Assembly: GCA_934132925.1 (NCBI GenBank)
Contig: CAKPAL010000029.1
Span: 1 to 10,081 of the forward strand
DNA length: 10,081 nt
Direction of reading: 5' to 3'
Source of the DNA: an uncultured Bacilli bacterium
Lineage (GTDB): Bacteria > Bacillota_I > Bacilli_A > RF39 > UBA660
This document shows, one piece after another, positions 1 to 4,573 of this stretch (positions are counted from its first letter, which is position 1; every line of letters begins with the position of its first letter). The notes beneath the pieces were generated by a model. The model was given only the letters and a program-made list of their open reading frames with translations. It was not told where the DNA came from and did not search any database. The translations under genes were made by a program, and so were the position numbers.

Positions 1-300
1 TTCTCTAGAGATGATGCTGGTAAATTCTTAGATGCTTATTATCAAAATAAGATTTATGAAATTGATCCATTTGCTAAATTAGACCAAGTAGGAGTAGGAC
101 AGCTTGTTAAGATGGCTGTAGAAAAGGGTAGAAGTACTAGACCTGATATTAAACTTGGTATATGTGGAGAACATGGAGGAGAACCAACATCTGTTGAGTT
201 CTGTCATAATATAGGACTTAACTATGTATCTTGTTCACCATACAGAGTTCCTATTGCTAGACTTGCTGCTGCTCAAGCTAAATTAAAAGAGACTATGTAA
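1..300 (+). CDS. ppdK: Pyruvate, phosphate dikinase, C-terminal end (5' truncated by window)
   Basis: The last 99 codons of pyruvate, phosphate dikinase, open from base 1 in frame 1 and ending at TAA 298-300. The enzyme interconverts pyruvate, ATP and phosphate with PEP, AMP and pyrophosphate in the cytoplasm. The fragment is the end of the PEP/pyruvate-binding TIM-barrel domain. It carries the family block [14 protein letters not shown], whose Cys (codon 163-165) corresponds to the catalytic acid/base Cys of PPDK, followed by [24 protein letters not shown] near the C-terminus. These blocks and the ending distinguish it from PEP synthase and PTS enzyme I. An ATG at 112 is internal, not the start. 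The gene is followed at once by a terminator. Seen: motifs. Known: family chemistry. Confidence 0.96.
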   Translation, partial: FSRDDAGKFLDAYYQNKIYEIDPFAKLDQVGVGQLVKMAVEKGRSTRPDIKLGICGEHGGEPTSVEFCHNIGLNYVSCSPYRVPIARLAAAQAKLKETM

Positions 301-309
301 TTATTATAA

Positions 310-346
310 GAACTTAGATAGGTTATTTATCTAGGTTCCTTTTATA
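310..346 (+). terminator. Rho-independent terminator after ppdK
   Basis: An 11-bp stem (310-320 with 328-338, one G:U pair) and a 7-nt loop, followed by a short T-rich tract (CTTTTAT). It begins 10 nt after the ppdK stop and ends that transcript. Confidence 0.75.
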
Positions 347-352
347 TGCGCT

Positions 353-450
353 ATAAGCCTAACTTTGTTAGTCTTATTAGTGTTATTTGGAGCCTGAGGG
401 GTCTCCAAATAAGTATCAACCATACCCATTATATTTTGAGTGAATGGTAT
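353..450 (+). other. Cluster of three hairpins in the ppdK-AAA+ intergenic region
   Basis: No ORF of note lies here, but three stem-loops follow one another. The first is 353-377: two 5-bp stems around one mismatch, with a TTT loop. The second is 383-392 with 403-412: a perfect 10-bp stem with a 10-nt G-rich loop (CCTGAGGGGT). The third is 422-430 with 443-450: 8 bp with one bulged C. None is followed directly by a T run on the plus strand, so they do not look like terminators in that direction. The block might be a small structured RNA or a leader. I do not recognise it as a known riboswitch or RNA class. The strand is a guess, because hairpins read on both strands. Confidence 0.4.
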
Positions 451-485
451 TAGTAGTATTAAAAAAAGAAATTAATAGTTATAAA

Positions 486-514
486 TTGCAAAGAATATGT
501 TTTTATGGTATTAT
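486..514 (+). promoter_or_regulatory. Sigma-A-type promoter for the ClpX-like gene
   Basis: TTGCAA (486-491), a 17-nt spacer, then TATTAT (509-514) preceded by TGG, an extended -10 element. The predicted transcript starts near 521, just ahead of the ribosome binding site. This makes the ATG at 539, not the one at 497 (upstream of the -10), the real start of the next gene. Confidence 0.6.
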
Positions 515-538
515 ATAATGCAATGTGGAGGGATATTT

Positions 539-1927
539 ATGGCAAATTTAGGTATAGGATATCTATTTAGAAAAAAATATGTTACTTATCAATCAAAGGA
601 GTGGGAGATATTTGAATTTATTGATTATGTAACTGCTATTTGTTTTAGGAATACAAACAGTAATGAATTATGTAACATTATAAGTGGTAATAATGCTGGT
701 AGTTATGCAACTGCAATTAGTGAAAATGGAAACGAAATGGAACTTGTATTTTTAAATGATAATTTAAATGGAGCTATTGAGGAAAATAAAAAAAATGTAG
801 ATTTTGCTAAAATAAGAAAAAATAAGATTTCTAAAACCGCTAAATATTATTTGAGAGATGATGATAATGTTTTAAATCGATTAGTTAATAATGGTTTAAT
901 AGATTTTTTAGAAAGAGATAGGCCTAAGAATAAGTCAGAGTTCGATGAAGAAGAGTTTGATAAAAGTACTGATATTTCTACTATGTATTCTTCTATCAAG
1001 AAAACTATTATTTCACAAGATGAACAAATTATGCAGATTCTTACAGCATTATTTAAAAATCAAAAAGTTGTAGACTCGGATTTAGATATTGATTTAATAG
1101 CAAAATTAAAAGAAAATATATTAATATATGGTTCAACAGGAACTGGAAAAACAGAAATATTAAAGAGAATTTCTAAATTATATAACATTCCTATTGTTAT
1201 TGAAGATGCTACATCTTTATCAGAAACAGGTTATCAAGGTCGTAAAATAACTGATATGTTAGAAGATTTATGTTTGGCCGCTGGTGGGGATATAAAACTA
1301 GCAGAAAAAGGTATATTAGTAATTGATGAATTCGATAAGTTAGCAGAGAAATCAGGAGATAATCAATCACATGTTTCTAGATTAGGCGTTCAAAGGTCTT
1401 TACTAAAACTATTAGATGGAACACTGTTTTATTTTGATAATAAACAATTTGATAGCTCTAGATTAACAATTGTTGGTGTAGGAGCGTTTACAGGGATAAC
1501 AAATGAAGATGACTATAAACAAATTAATACAGAAGATTTTATGAGATACGGAATAATGCGTGAACTTATTGGTAGGTTTTCAAAGACTATTGCAATGAAT
1601 CCACTAGAAAAAGAAGATATAATTAAGATATTAAAAAATTCTGATTTTAGTCCGTTAAATACATATAAAAAATTGTTTGAAATGCTACAGGTACAATTTG
1701 AGTTTACTGATGGCTTTATTGAATATATTGCTGATTTGGCTATTGCTAAAAAGAGTGGTGCTAGAAGTTTAAAAACTGTTTTTGACGATTGCATAAGTAG
1801 TGCTTTATTTAGAATATTTGCTGGTGAATACTCAGGGATATCATTAGTTAAGCCAGATGTTGAAAATGAAAAACCTTATATTTTAACTAGAACAAAAGAT
1901 AAAAAAGGATTATTCAAAAGAAAGTAA
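539..1927 (+). CDS. ClpX-like AAA+ ATPase with a non-ClpX N-terminal domain
   Basis: A 462-aa ATPase of the ClpX/HslU branch of AAA+. The start at 539 follows GGAGGG with 6 nt spacing. Residues 1 to about 145 are an unrecognised region with no ClpX-type four-Cys zinc finger. The AAA+ module follows: an I-S-Q-D-E-Q segment near 158 (ClpX has V-I-G-Q), Walker A G-S-T-G-T-G-K-T at 198-205, the G-Y-Q-G motif, Walker B I-L-V-I-D-E-F-D-K near 259-267, G-V-Q-R-S-L-L-K-L-L-D-G-T, L-I-G-R-F near 345, and sensor 2 G-A-R at 407-409. Between G-A-F-T-G-I and D-F-M-R-Y-G there are only about a dozen residues, where ClpX has a much longer segment holding its IGF loop for docking ClpP. It probably remodels or unfolds a specific protein without ClpP (inference). 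It stands alone with its own promoter; whether it is linked to the toxin-antitoxin locus downstream is unknown. Substrate unknown. Confidence 0.88.
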   Translation: MANLGIGYLFRKKYVTYQSKEWEIFEFIDYVTAICFRNTNSNELCNIISGNNAGSYATAISENGNEMELVFLNDNLNGAIEENKKNVDFAKIRKNKISKTAKYYLRDDDNVLNRLVNNGLIDFLERDRPKNKSEFDEEEFDKSTDISTMYSSIKKTIISQDEQIMQILTALFKNQKVVDSDLDIDLIAKLKENILIYGSTGTGKTEILKRISKLYNIPIVIEDATSLSETGYQGRKITDMLEDLCLAAGGDIKLAEKGILVIDEFDKLAEKSGDNQSHVSRLGVQRSLLKLLDGTLFYFDNKQFDSSRLTIVGVGAFTGITNEDDYKQINTEDFMRYGIMRELIGRFSKTIAMNPLEKEDIIKILKNSDFSPLNTYKKLFEMLQVQFEFTDGFIEYIADLAIAKKSGARSLKTVFDDCISSALFRIFAGEYSGISLVKPDVENEKPYILTRTKDKKGLFKRK

Positions 1928-1977
1928 TTAATTTCTAAAAAAATACTAATTATTTTAATAACTGATAATGAAAAAAA

Positions 1978-2011
1978 TGTTTTCAAGGTCGCAAATTGCG
2001 ACTTTGAACAG
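1978..2011. other. Strong hairpin downstream of the ClpX-like gene
   Basis: A 12-bp stem (1982-1993 with 1997-2008, one G:U pair) with a 3-nt loop, and further pairing of the flanking TGTT and AACA across two bulged T's. On the plus strand no T run follows. On the minus strand a run of seven T begins shortly after the stem, so it would look more like a terminator in that direction, though no minus-strand gene precedes it. It may protect the 3' end of the AAA+ mRNA or terminate weakly. Confidence 0.4.
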
Positions 2012-2110
2012 AAATAATAATTTAAGATAAAATGGTATAACAATAGATAAAAAACAATAGTTAAAGTACATAAATTATTTATAAATAAATATAATAATAT
2101 TGTATACTAA

Positions 2111-2139
2111 TTGACATTTTCATAAAAATGTAGTATATT
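2111..2139 (+). promoter_or_regulatory. Consensus promoter of the type III toxin-antitoxin locus
   Basis: A perfect TTGACA (2111-2116), exactly 17 nt, then TATATT (2134-2139). The predicted start is near 2146-2148, about 15 nt before the first antitoxin repeat. A strong constitutive promoter is what type III systems use, since most transcripts stop after the antitoxin repeats. Confidence 0.75.
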
Positions 2140-2162
2140 TATATTGCACTTATTGGTGTGAA

Positions 2163-2260
2163 AATGTTTTTCGCTTCTGAATGGTGCGAATAATAAATGA
2201 TTCCAGGCGACAATGTTTTTCGCTTCCAGGTGGTGCGACTAATAAATGATCCTGGTTGAA
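2163..2260 (+). repeat. Two tandem 49-bp direct repeats
   Basis: Copies at 2163-2211 and 2212-2260 with no spacer. Shared core: AATGTTTTTCGCTTC at the start, GGTGCGA in the middle, TAATAAATGAT after it. The divergence is concentrated at repeat positions 16-19 and 40-46, which are paired arms. These are the functional units of the antitoxin RNA, not a CRISPR or a simple repeat. Confidence 0.9.
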
Positions 2261-2270
2261 AATGTAGAAT

Positions 2271-2298
2271 AACTTCATCAAATGATGGAGTTTTCTTT
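2271..2298 (+). terminator. Short terminator between antitoxin repeats and toxin
   Basis: A 9-bp stem (2271-2279 with 2284-2292, one T:G pair), a 4-nt loop, then a T-rich tract with one C and one G (2291-2299). In type III systems this leaky terminator sets the excess of antitoxin RNA over toxin mRNA. Its position just before the toxin start fits that role. Confidence 0.75.
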
Positions 2299-2333
2299 TG
2301 ATTTGTGATATGTTATATATGGAAATGATGTTC

Positions 2334-2801
2334 ATGGAAATTAAGACAGGTTATTTATATCACATTAAAGATGAATATTTTGATGTTGTAGATGATGATA
2401 GTTTAATGCAAAATCATGAAAAGGGTAAAAAGAGACCAACTTATTTTACTATTAAAGATAAAGATATCTTATGGTTTATACCAATAAGTTCTAAAGTAGA
2501 TAAATACCAAAAAATAATTAATAAGAAGGTGTAACGTTATGGTTTTTGTAATACAATTATAATTAGGAAAATAGCGAACAAAGATGCAGTAATATTACTT
2601 CAAAATGCATTTCCTACATTAGAAAAGTATATAGATCATGTCCACACTGTTGATGGTGTCCCACTAAGTGTTCCAACTGACTTACAAAATGAAATTAAAA
2701 GTTTATTTAAAAATATGATTGGATTAAAGAAAAGAGGAACTAATTTATTTTTTACAGATATAGATAAATTGAAAGTGAAAATGTTGGATGAATTAAAATA
2801 A
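2334..2801 (+). pseudogene. Type III toxin endoribonuclease, ToxN/AbiQ superfamily (CptN-like), broken by an in-frame TAA
   Basis: Read in one frame, 2334-2801 encodes a 155-codon protein interrupted once, by TAA at 2532-2534 (codon 67). The first part has K-T-G-Y-L-Y-H-I-K-D-E-Y-F, R-P-T-Y-F, W-F-I-P-I-S-S-K-V-D-K-Y, where the I-P-I-S-S-K block is typical of this toxin superfamily. After the stop the same frame continues Y-G-F-C-N-T-I-I-I-R-K-I-A, V-I-L-L-Q-N-A-F-P-T-L-E-K-Y-I-D-H, R-G-T-N-L-F-F-T-D-I-D, to a natural TAA at 2799-2801. An intact protein would be a sequence-specific RNase that cuts mRNA and its own antitoxin precursor. No frameshift is present, and the downstream half has no in-frame ATG, GTG or TTG near its beginning. 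The start is uncertain: in-frame ATGs lie at 2310, 2319, 2325, 2328 and 2334, with a weak GGAAA before the last. Family recognition is from memory of CptN/ToxN-type sequences, and the CptIN subfamily is an inference. The stop could also be a sequencing error. Confidence 0.83.
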
Positions 2802-2802
2802 T

Positions 2803-3069
2803 TTACATATTTTTTCTTATAGTGTTATTAATAATATCTCCAACTTTTTCTAGAGTATCTTTAGTAACAGGAGTATTACCACTACTTATATGACTTTTCC
2901 ATTCTTTATTAAAAGTATAACTACCATTAGTACATAGTGTTTGTGCTATTAGCATTATCCAGTTACCAACAGCATTTTGTTCAGTACTAGATAGATTATC
3001 TATAAGGGCTAGACCTATAACAAAGGCTAGGGTAGTTAATGTTTTATCTTCAATATTTTGATTATTCAT
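2803..3069 (-). CDS. Small hypothetical protein (88 aa)
   Basis: An 88-aa ORF, M-N-N-Q-N-I-E-D-K-T-L-T-T-L-A-F-V-I-G-L-A-L-I-D-N, with an amphipathic or weakly hydrophobic stretch at about residues 10-26 and a second at about 36-45 (N-W-I-M-L-I-A-Q-T-L). The rest is polar (T-N-G-S-Y-T-F-N-K-E-W-K-S). It resembles short uncharacterised proteins of AT-rich gut Bacillota that share the D-K-T-L-T-T-L-A-F start and E-Q-N-A-(V/I)-G-N-W, but I cannot name a function. No good Shine-Dalgarno site precedes the ATG, and no clear promoter was found. Its stop lies 1 nt from the toxin stop on the other strand, so the two genes converge tail to tail. It could be a coincidental insertion neighbour, or a fixed part of the tRNA-flanking region. 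Confidence 0.6.
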   Translation of the reverse strand: MNNQNIEDKTLTTLAFVIGLALIDNLSSTEQNAVGNWIMLIAQTLCTNGSYTFNKEWKSHISSGNTPVTKDTLEKVGDIINNTIRKNM

Positions 3070-3132
3070 AGTTAATTTTATTCATTAATAGCATAAAATA
3101 GTAAAAAATAGTTAAAATAATTATTTATCTTA

Positions 3133-3161
3133 TTGACATAAGTGCCTAAAAATGGTATACT
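3133..3161 (+). promoter_or_regulatory. Strong promoter of the tRNA operon
   Basis: A perfect TTGACA (3133-3138), 17 nt, then TATACT (3156-3161) preceded by TGG (extended -10). Predicted start near 3168, giving a leader of about 75 nt before the first tRNA. Confidence 0.8.
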
Positions 3162-3171
3162 TAATTTGTTC

Positions 3172-3216
3172 TTCAAGAAGGATGCTCTAACAATAGTAGA
3201 TGGCATTTATCTTGAA
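3172..3216 (+). other. Leader hairpin of the tRNA operon
   Basis: The arms 3172-3185 and 3203-3216 form about 13 pairs with one A-A mismatch and two G:U pairs. They enclose a 17-nt loop and are followed by a run of seven A. It lies in the transcribed leader, is not a terminator, and probably helps 5' processing. Its sequence 3180-3191 is an exact 12-nt reverse complement of the downstream tRNA (3261-3272); see findings. Confidence 0.5.
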
Positions 3217-3242
3217 TAAAAAAATTGTATTTATATAGTGAT

Positions 3243-3319
3243 GGACCCTTAGCTCAGTTGGTTAGAGCATCCGGCTCATAACCGGGCGGTCGCAGGTTCG
3301 AGTCCTGCAGGGTCCACCA
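3243..3319 (+). tRNA. tRNA-Ile2 with CAU anticodon (lysidine-modified)
   Basis: A 77-nt cloverleaf with encoded CCA. The acceptor stem is GGACCCT with AGGGTCC. The anticodon loop is CTCATAA (anticodon CAU, 3277-3279) and the T loop is TTCGAGT. A CAU anticodon could mean Met, fMet or Ile2. The GGACC acceptor, A73, and the CCGG stem around CTCATAA match the minor Ile tRNA of Bacillus and mycoplasmas, whose C34 is converted to lysidine by TilS so that it reads AUA. AUA codons are abundant in this window, consistent with need for it. First gene of a two-tRNA operon. Confidence 0.85.
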
Positions 3320-3326
3320 TAATTAT

Positions 3327-3410
3327 GCGGGTGTGGCGAAATTGGCAGACGCGCTAGACTTAGGATCTAGTGGTTTATCCGTGGGGGTTCAAGTCCCTTC
3401 ACCCGCACCA
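3327..3410 (+). tRNA. tRNA-Leu (UAG anticodon)
   Basis: An 84-nt class II tRNA with a long variable arm and encoded CCA. The acceptor stem is GCGGGTG with CACCCGC. The anticodon stem is CTAGA/TCTAG with loop CTTAGGA, anticodon UAG, reading CUA and related CUN codons. It lies 7 nt after the tRNA-Ile2 CCA end, in the same transcript. Confidence 0.95.
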
Positions 3411-3420
3411 AATAGTACTT

Positions 3421-3455
3421 AAAAGAGTTTGAAGCAAAAACAAACTCTTTTTTTG
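3421..3455 (+). terminator. Terminator of the tRNA operon
   Basis: An 11-bp perfect stem (3421-3431 with 3441-3451), a 9-nt A-rich loop, and a run of seven T (3448-3454). The outer AGTAC/GTACT pairing lengthens it further. Confidence 0.9.
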
Positions 3456-3465
3456 TACTATTTTA

Positions 3466-3496
3466 CTCGAACTTGCTTAACCGCCCGGTTTATGAG
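3466..3496 (-). pseudogene. Inverted degenerate fragment of tRNA-Ile2
   Basis: This 31-nt stretch is the reverse complement of tRNA-Ile2 bases 3275-3302, from the anticodon loop to the T loop. Of 28 tRNA positions 26 match (blocks of 7, 3, 9 and 7), with two substitutions and three inserted bases. The acceptor, D arm and CCA are absent, so it cannot be a working tRNA. It is either the relic of a minus-strand tRNA copy, such as one left by an integration or inversion event, or a sequence kept for its complementarity. Confidence 0.65.
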
Positions 3497-3564
3497 TTCA
3501 TAATACTTAGAGTGTCAATATATAATTAAAACATTTAAATTATACTATAGTAAGAAGGCTATTA

Positions 3565-3654
3565 ATGATTAATAAAAAATCTAATAAATCATTTAAAGAA
3601 GTTGTTACTTACGATTTAGATAAAATGAAATACTCATGTGATGATATATTCTGA
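3565..3654 (+). CDS. Possible 29-aa peptide or gene remnant
   Basis: An ATG at 3565 is preceded by AAGAAGG (3552-3558) at good spacing and gives 29 codons (M-I-N-K-K-S-N-K-S-F-K-E-V-V-T-Y-D-L-D-K-M-K-Y-S-C-D-D-I-F) before TGA. The frame stays open past the TGA for another 14 codons, to a TAA inside the terminator hairpin. A TATACT at 3541-3546 could serve as a -10, without a clear -35. The ribosome site and terminator suggest a real small transcript. The short length suggests either a peptide or the worn-down start of a longer gene. No family recognised. Confidence 0.35.
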   Translation: MINKKSNKSFKEVVTYDLDKMKYSCDDIF

Positions 3655-3689
3655 TATAATAAATATAAAATTACAAATAAAAAAACAAG

Positions 3690-3719
3690 AAAGTGGTAAG
3701 TAAAAATTATCACTTTTTT
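3690..3719 (+). terminator. Terminator after the 29-codon ORF
   Basis: A 10-bp stem (3690-3699 with 3707-3716, one G:U pair), a 7-nt A-rich loop and a run of six or more T. It isolates the following regulator gene from the upstream small transcript. Confidence 0.8.
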
Positions 3720-3748
3720 AATTTTATATATGATTAAATAAAAAAATA

Positions 3749-3757
3749 TGATAAAAT
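3749..3757 (+). promoter_or_regulatory. Candidate extended -10 promoter for the XRE regulator
   Basis: TGA followed by TAAAAT (3752-3757) is an extended -10 with no clear -35, about 37 nt before the start codon. It overlaps the second copy of an 18-bp-spaced direct repeat, TATGATTAAATA (3729-3740) and TATGATAAAATA (3747-3758), which could be an operator for the adjacent HTH protein. The surrounding region is almost pure A/T, so chance matches are likely. Confidence 0.35.
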
Positions 3758-3794
3758 AATATATGTAGATATTTTATATATAGGAAGTGGTAGT

Positions 3795-4490
3795 ATGAAT
3801 CAAGAGAAAATTGGTAATCTAATAAAAGAACTTCGTAAAAAGAATAATTTAACGCAAGAGAAGTTTGCGGAAAAGTATGGTGTAACATATCAAGCAGTTA
3901 GTAAATGGGAAAATGGCAAAAATATTCCTGATATATCTTTACTTAAACAGATATGTGATGATTATAACATTAATATTAATGATTTATTAAATGGTAATAA
4001 TAAAGATAAGAAAAAAGATAATAAGAAATTATTAATTATATTACTGGGCATGCTATTTGTTGTTATGGGAGTTATTTTATTTATTGTATTCCATGATGAT
4101 TCATTTACTTTTAAGACAGTATCATCGAATTGTTCTAATTTTGAGATATCAGGTAGTATAGCTTATAATAAGAATAAATCATATTTATATATATCTAATA
4201 TAGATTATTGTGGTGGTACTGATAATAATTTATATAAAAGTATTGAATGTATATTATATGAAGAACATGGTAATATGAAAGAAAAGATAGGTAGTTATAA
4301 TTATGATAAAAGTGATAGTATAAAGTTAAATGATTTTTTAAAGGATGTAAATTTTAGTATAGATAATTTTGCTAAGGAATGTAAGAATATTGAAAATAGT
4401 AATATTACTTTAGAAATAAGTGCAACTTCAGAGGATGATAAAACTACTATCTATAAGGTTCCTTTATCAATGAATAAGAGTTGTAATTAA
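3795..4490 (+). CDS. Membrane-anchored XRE-family transcriptional regulator
   Basis: A 231-aa protein. Residues about 6-60 are a Cro/C1-type helix-turn-helix: L-R-K-K-N-N-L-T-Q-E-K-F-A, recognition helix T-Y-Q-A-V-S-K-W-E-N-G at 31-41, then P-D-I-S-L-L-K-Q-I-C. A Lys-rich linker (70-78) and one membrane span (about 79-99) follow. The C-terminal 130 residues should lie outside the cell if the HTH is inside; they are Asn/Ser-rich, with five Cys (113, 139, 152, 196, 230) and no domain I recognise. HTH proteins with this build are thought to pass an outside signal to DNA-bound targets. The ATG follows GGAAGTGG. It lies 83 nt before a secreted thioredoxin-like gene on the same strand, which may be its target or partner (inference). 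Confidence 0.85.
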   Translation: MNQEKIGNLIKELRKKNNLTQEKFAEKYGVTYQAVSKWENGKNIPDISLLKQICDDYNININDLLNGNNKDKKKDNKKLLIILLGMLFVVMGVILFIVFHDDSFTFKTVSSNCSNFEISGSIAYNKNKSYLYISNIDYCGGTDNNLYKSIECILYEEHGNMKEKIGSYNYDKSDSIKLNDFLKDVNFSIDNFAKECKNIENSNITLEISATSEDDKTTIYKVPLSMNKSCN

Positions 4491-4493
4491 CTA

Positions 4494-4524
4494 AACTTAA
4501 AGTTGAGTTAATTCAACTTAAGTT
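4494..4524 (+). other. Inverted repeat between the XRE and thioredoxin-like genes
   Basis: The arms 4494-4506 and 4512-4524 pair over 12 bp with one bulged A and a 5-nt loop. No T run follows, so it is a poor terminator. It may be a weak transcript end or a binding site for the neighbouring regulator. Confidence 0.4.
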
Positions 4525-4526
4525 AT

Positions 4527-4562
4527 ATAGCAAAATATTAGAAGATATTATATACTTGCTAT
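4527..4562 (+). other. Leader inverted repeat directly before the thioredoxin-like ribosome site
   Basis: ATAGCAA (4527-4533) is perfectly complementary to TTGCTAT (4556-4562), with inner AATAT/ATATT pairing. The 3' arm ends exactly where the GAGGTGG ribosome site begins (4563-4569). It may affect translation or be an operator overlapping the promoter. Confidence 0.35.
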
Positions 4563-4573
4563 GAGGTGGAAAG

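Larger units (their letters stand above)
2146..2298 (+). ncRNA. Type III antitoxin RNA, two 49-nt tandem repeats plus a partial third (CptI/ToxI-like)
   Basis: Repeat 1 is 2163-2211, repeat 2 is 2212-2260, and a third starts at 2261 with the same AATGT but soon diverges. The period is exactly 49 nt and the full copies match at 38 of 49 positions. Each contains TCGC (repeat positions 9-12) complementary to GCGA (24-27), and a second interleaved pairing of positions 15-20 with 38-44 around one bulge. The order of the arms makes an H-type pseudoknot, as in ToxI and CptI antitoxins. Most differences between the copies fall in the second stem and preserve pairing (T-A to C-G at 16:43, G-C to A-T at 17:42, A-T to G-C at 18:40). 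The toxin would cut the repeat precursor and be held inactive by the units (family knowledge). It sits between a strong promoter and a short terminator, with a toxin gene next. The exact 5' and 3' ends are inferred. Confidence 0.85.

Noticed and set aside
1513..1794. Minus-strand ORF of 93 codons
   Set aside because: Lies wholly inside the ClpX-like gene, whose family motifs (L-I-G-R, G-A-R) are encoded on the plus strand here.
2163..2260. The 49-nt repeats as a short CRISPR array
   Set aside because: The copies abut without spacers, the two arms covary, and no cas gene is near.
2150..2335. Minus-strand ORF of 61 codons across the 49-nt repeats
   Set aside because: It is antisense to the antitoxin RNA and terminator; its openness follows from the repeat. 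No ribosome site or family resemblance.
3243..3319. tRNA with CAU anticodon as initiator or elongator Met
   Set aside because: Acceptor GGACCCT, A73 and the CCGG-CTCATAA-CCGG anticodon arm match the minor Ile tRNA (Ile2) of related bacteria; the 1:72 pair is G-C, unlike the initiator.
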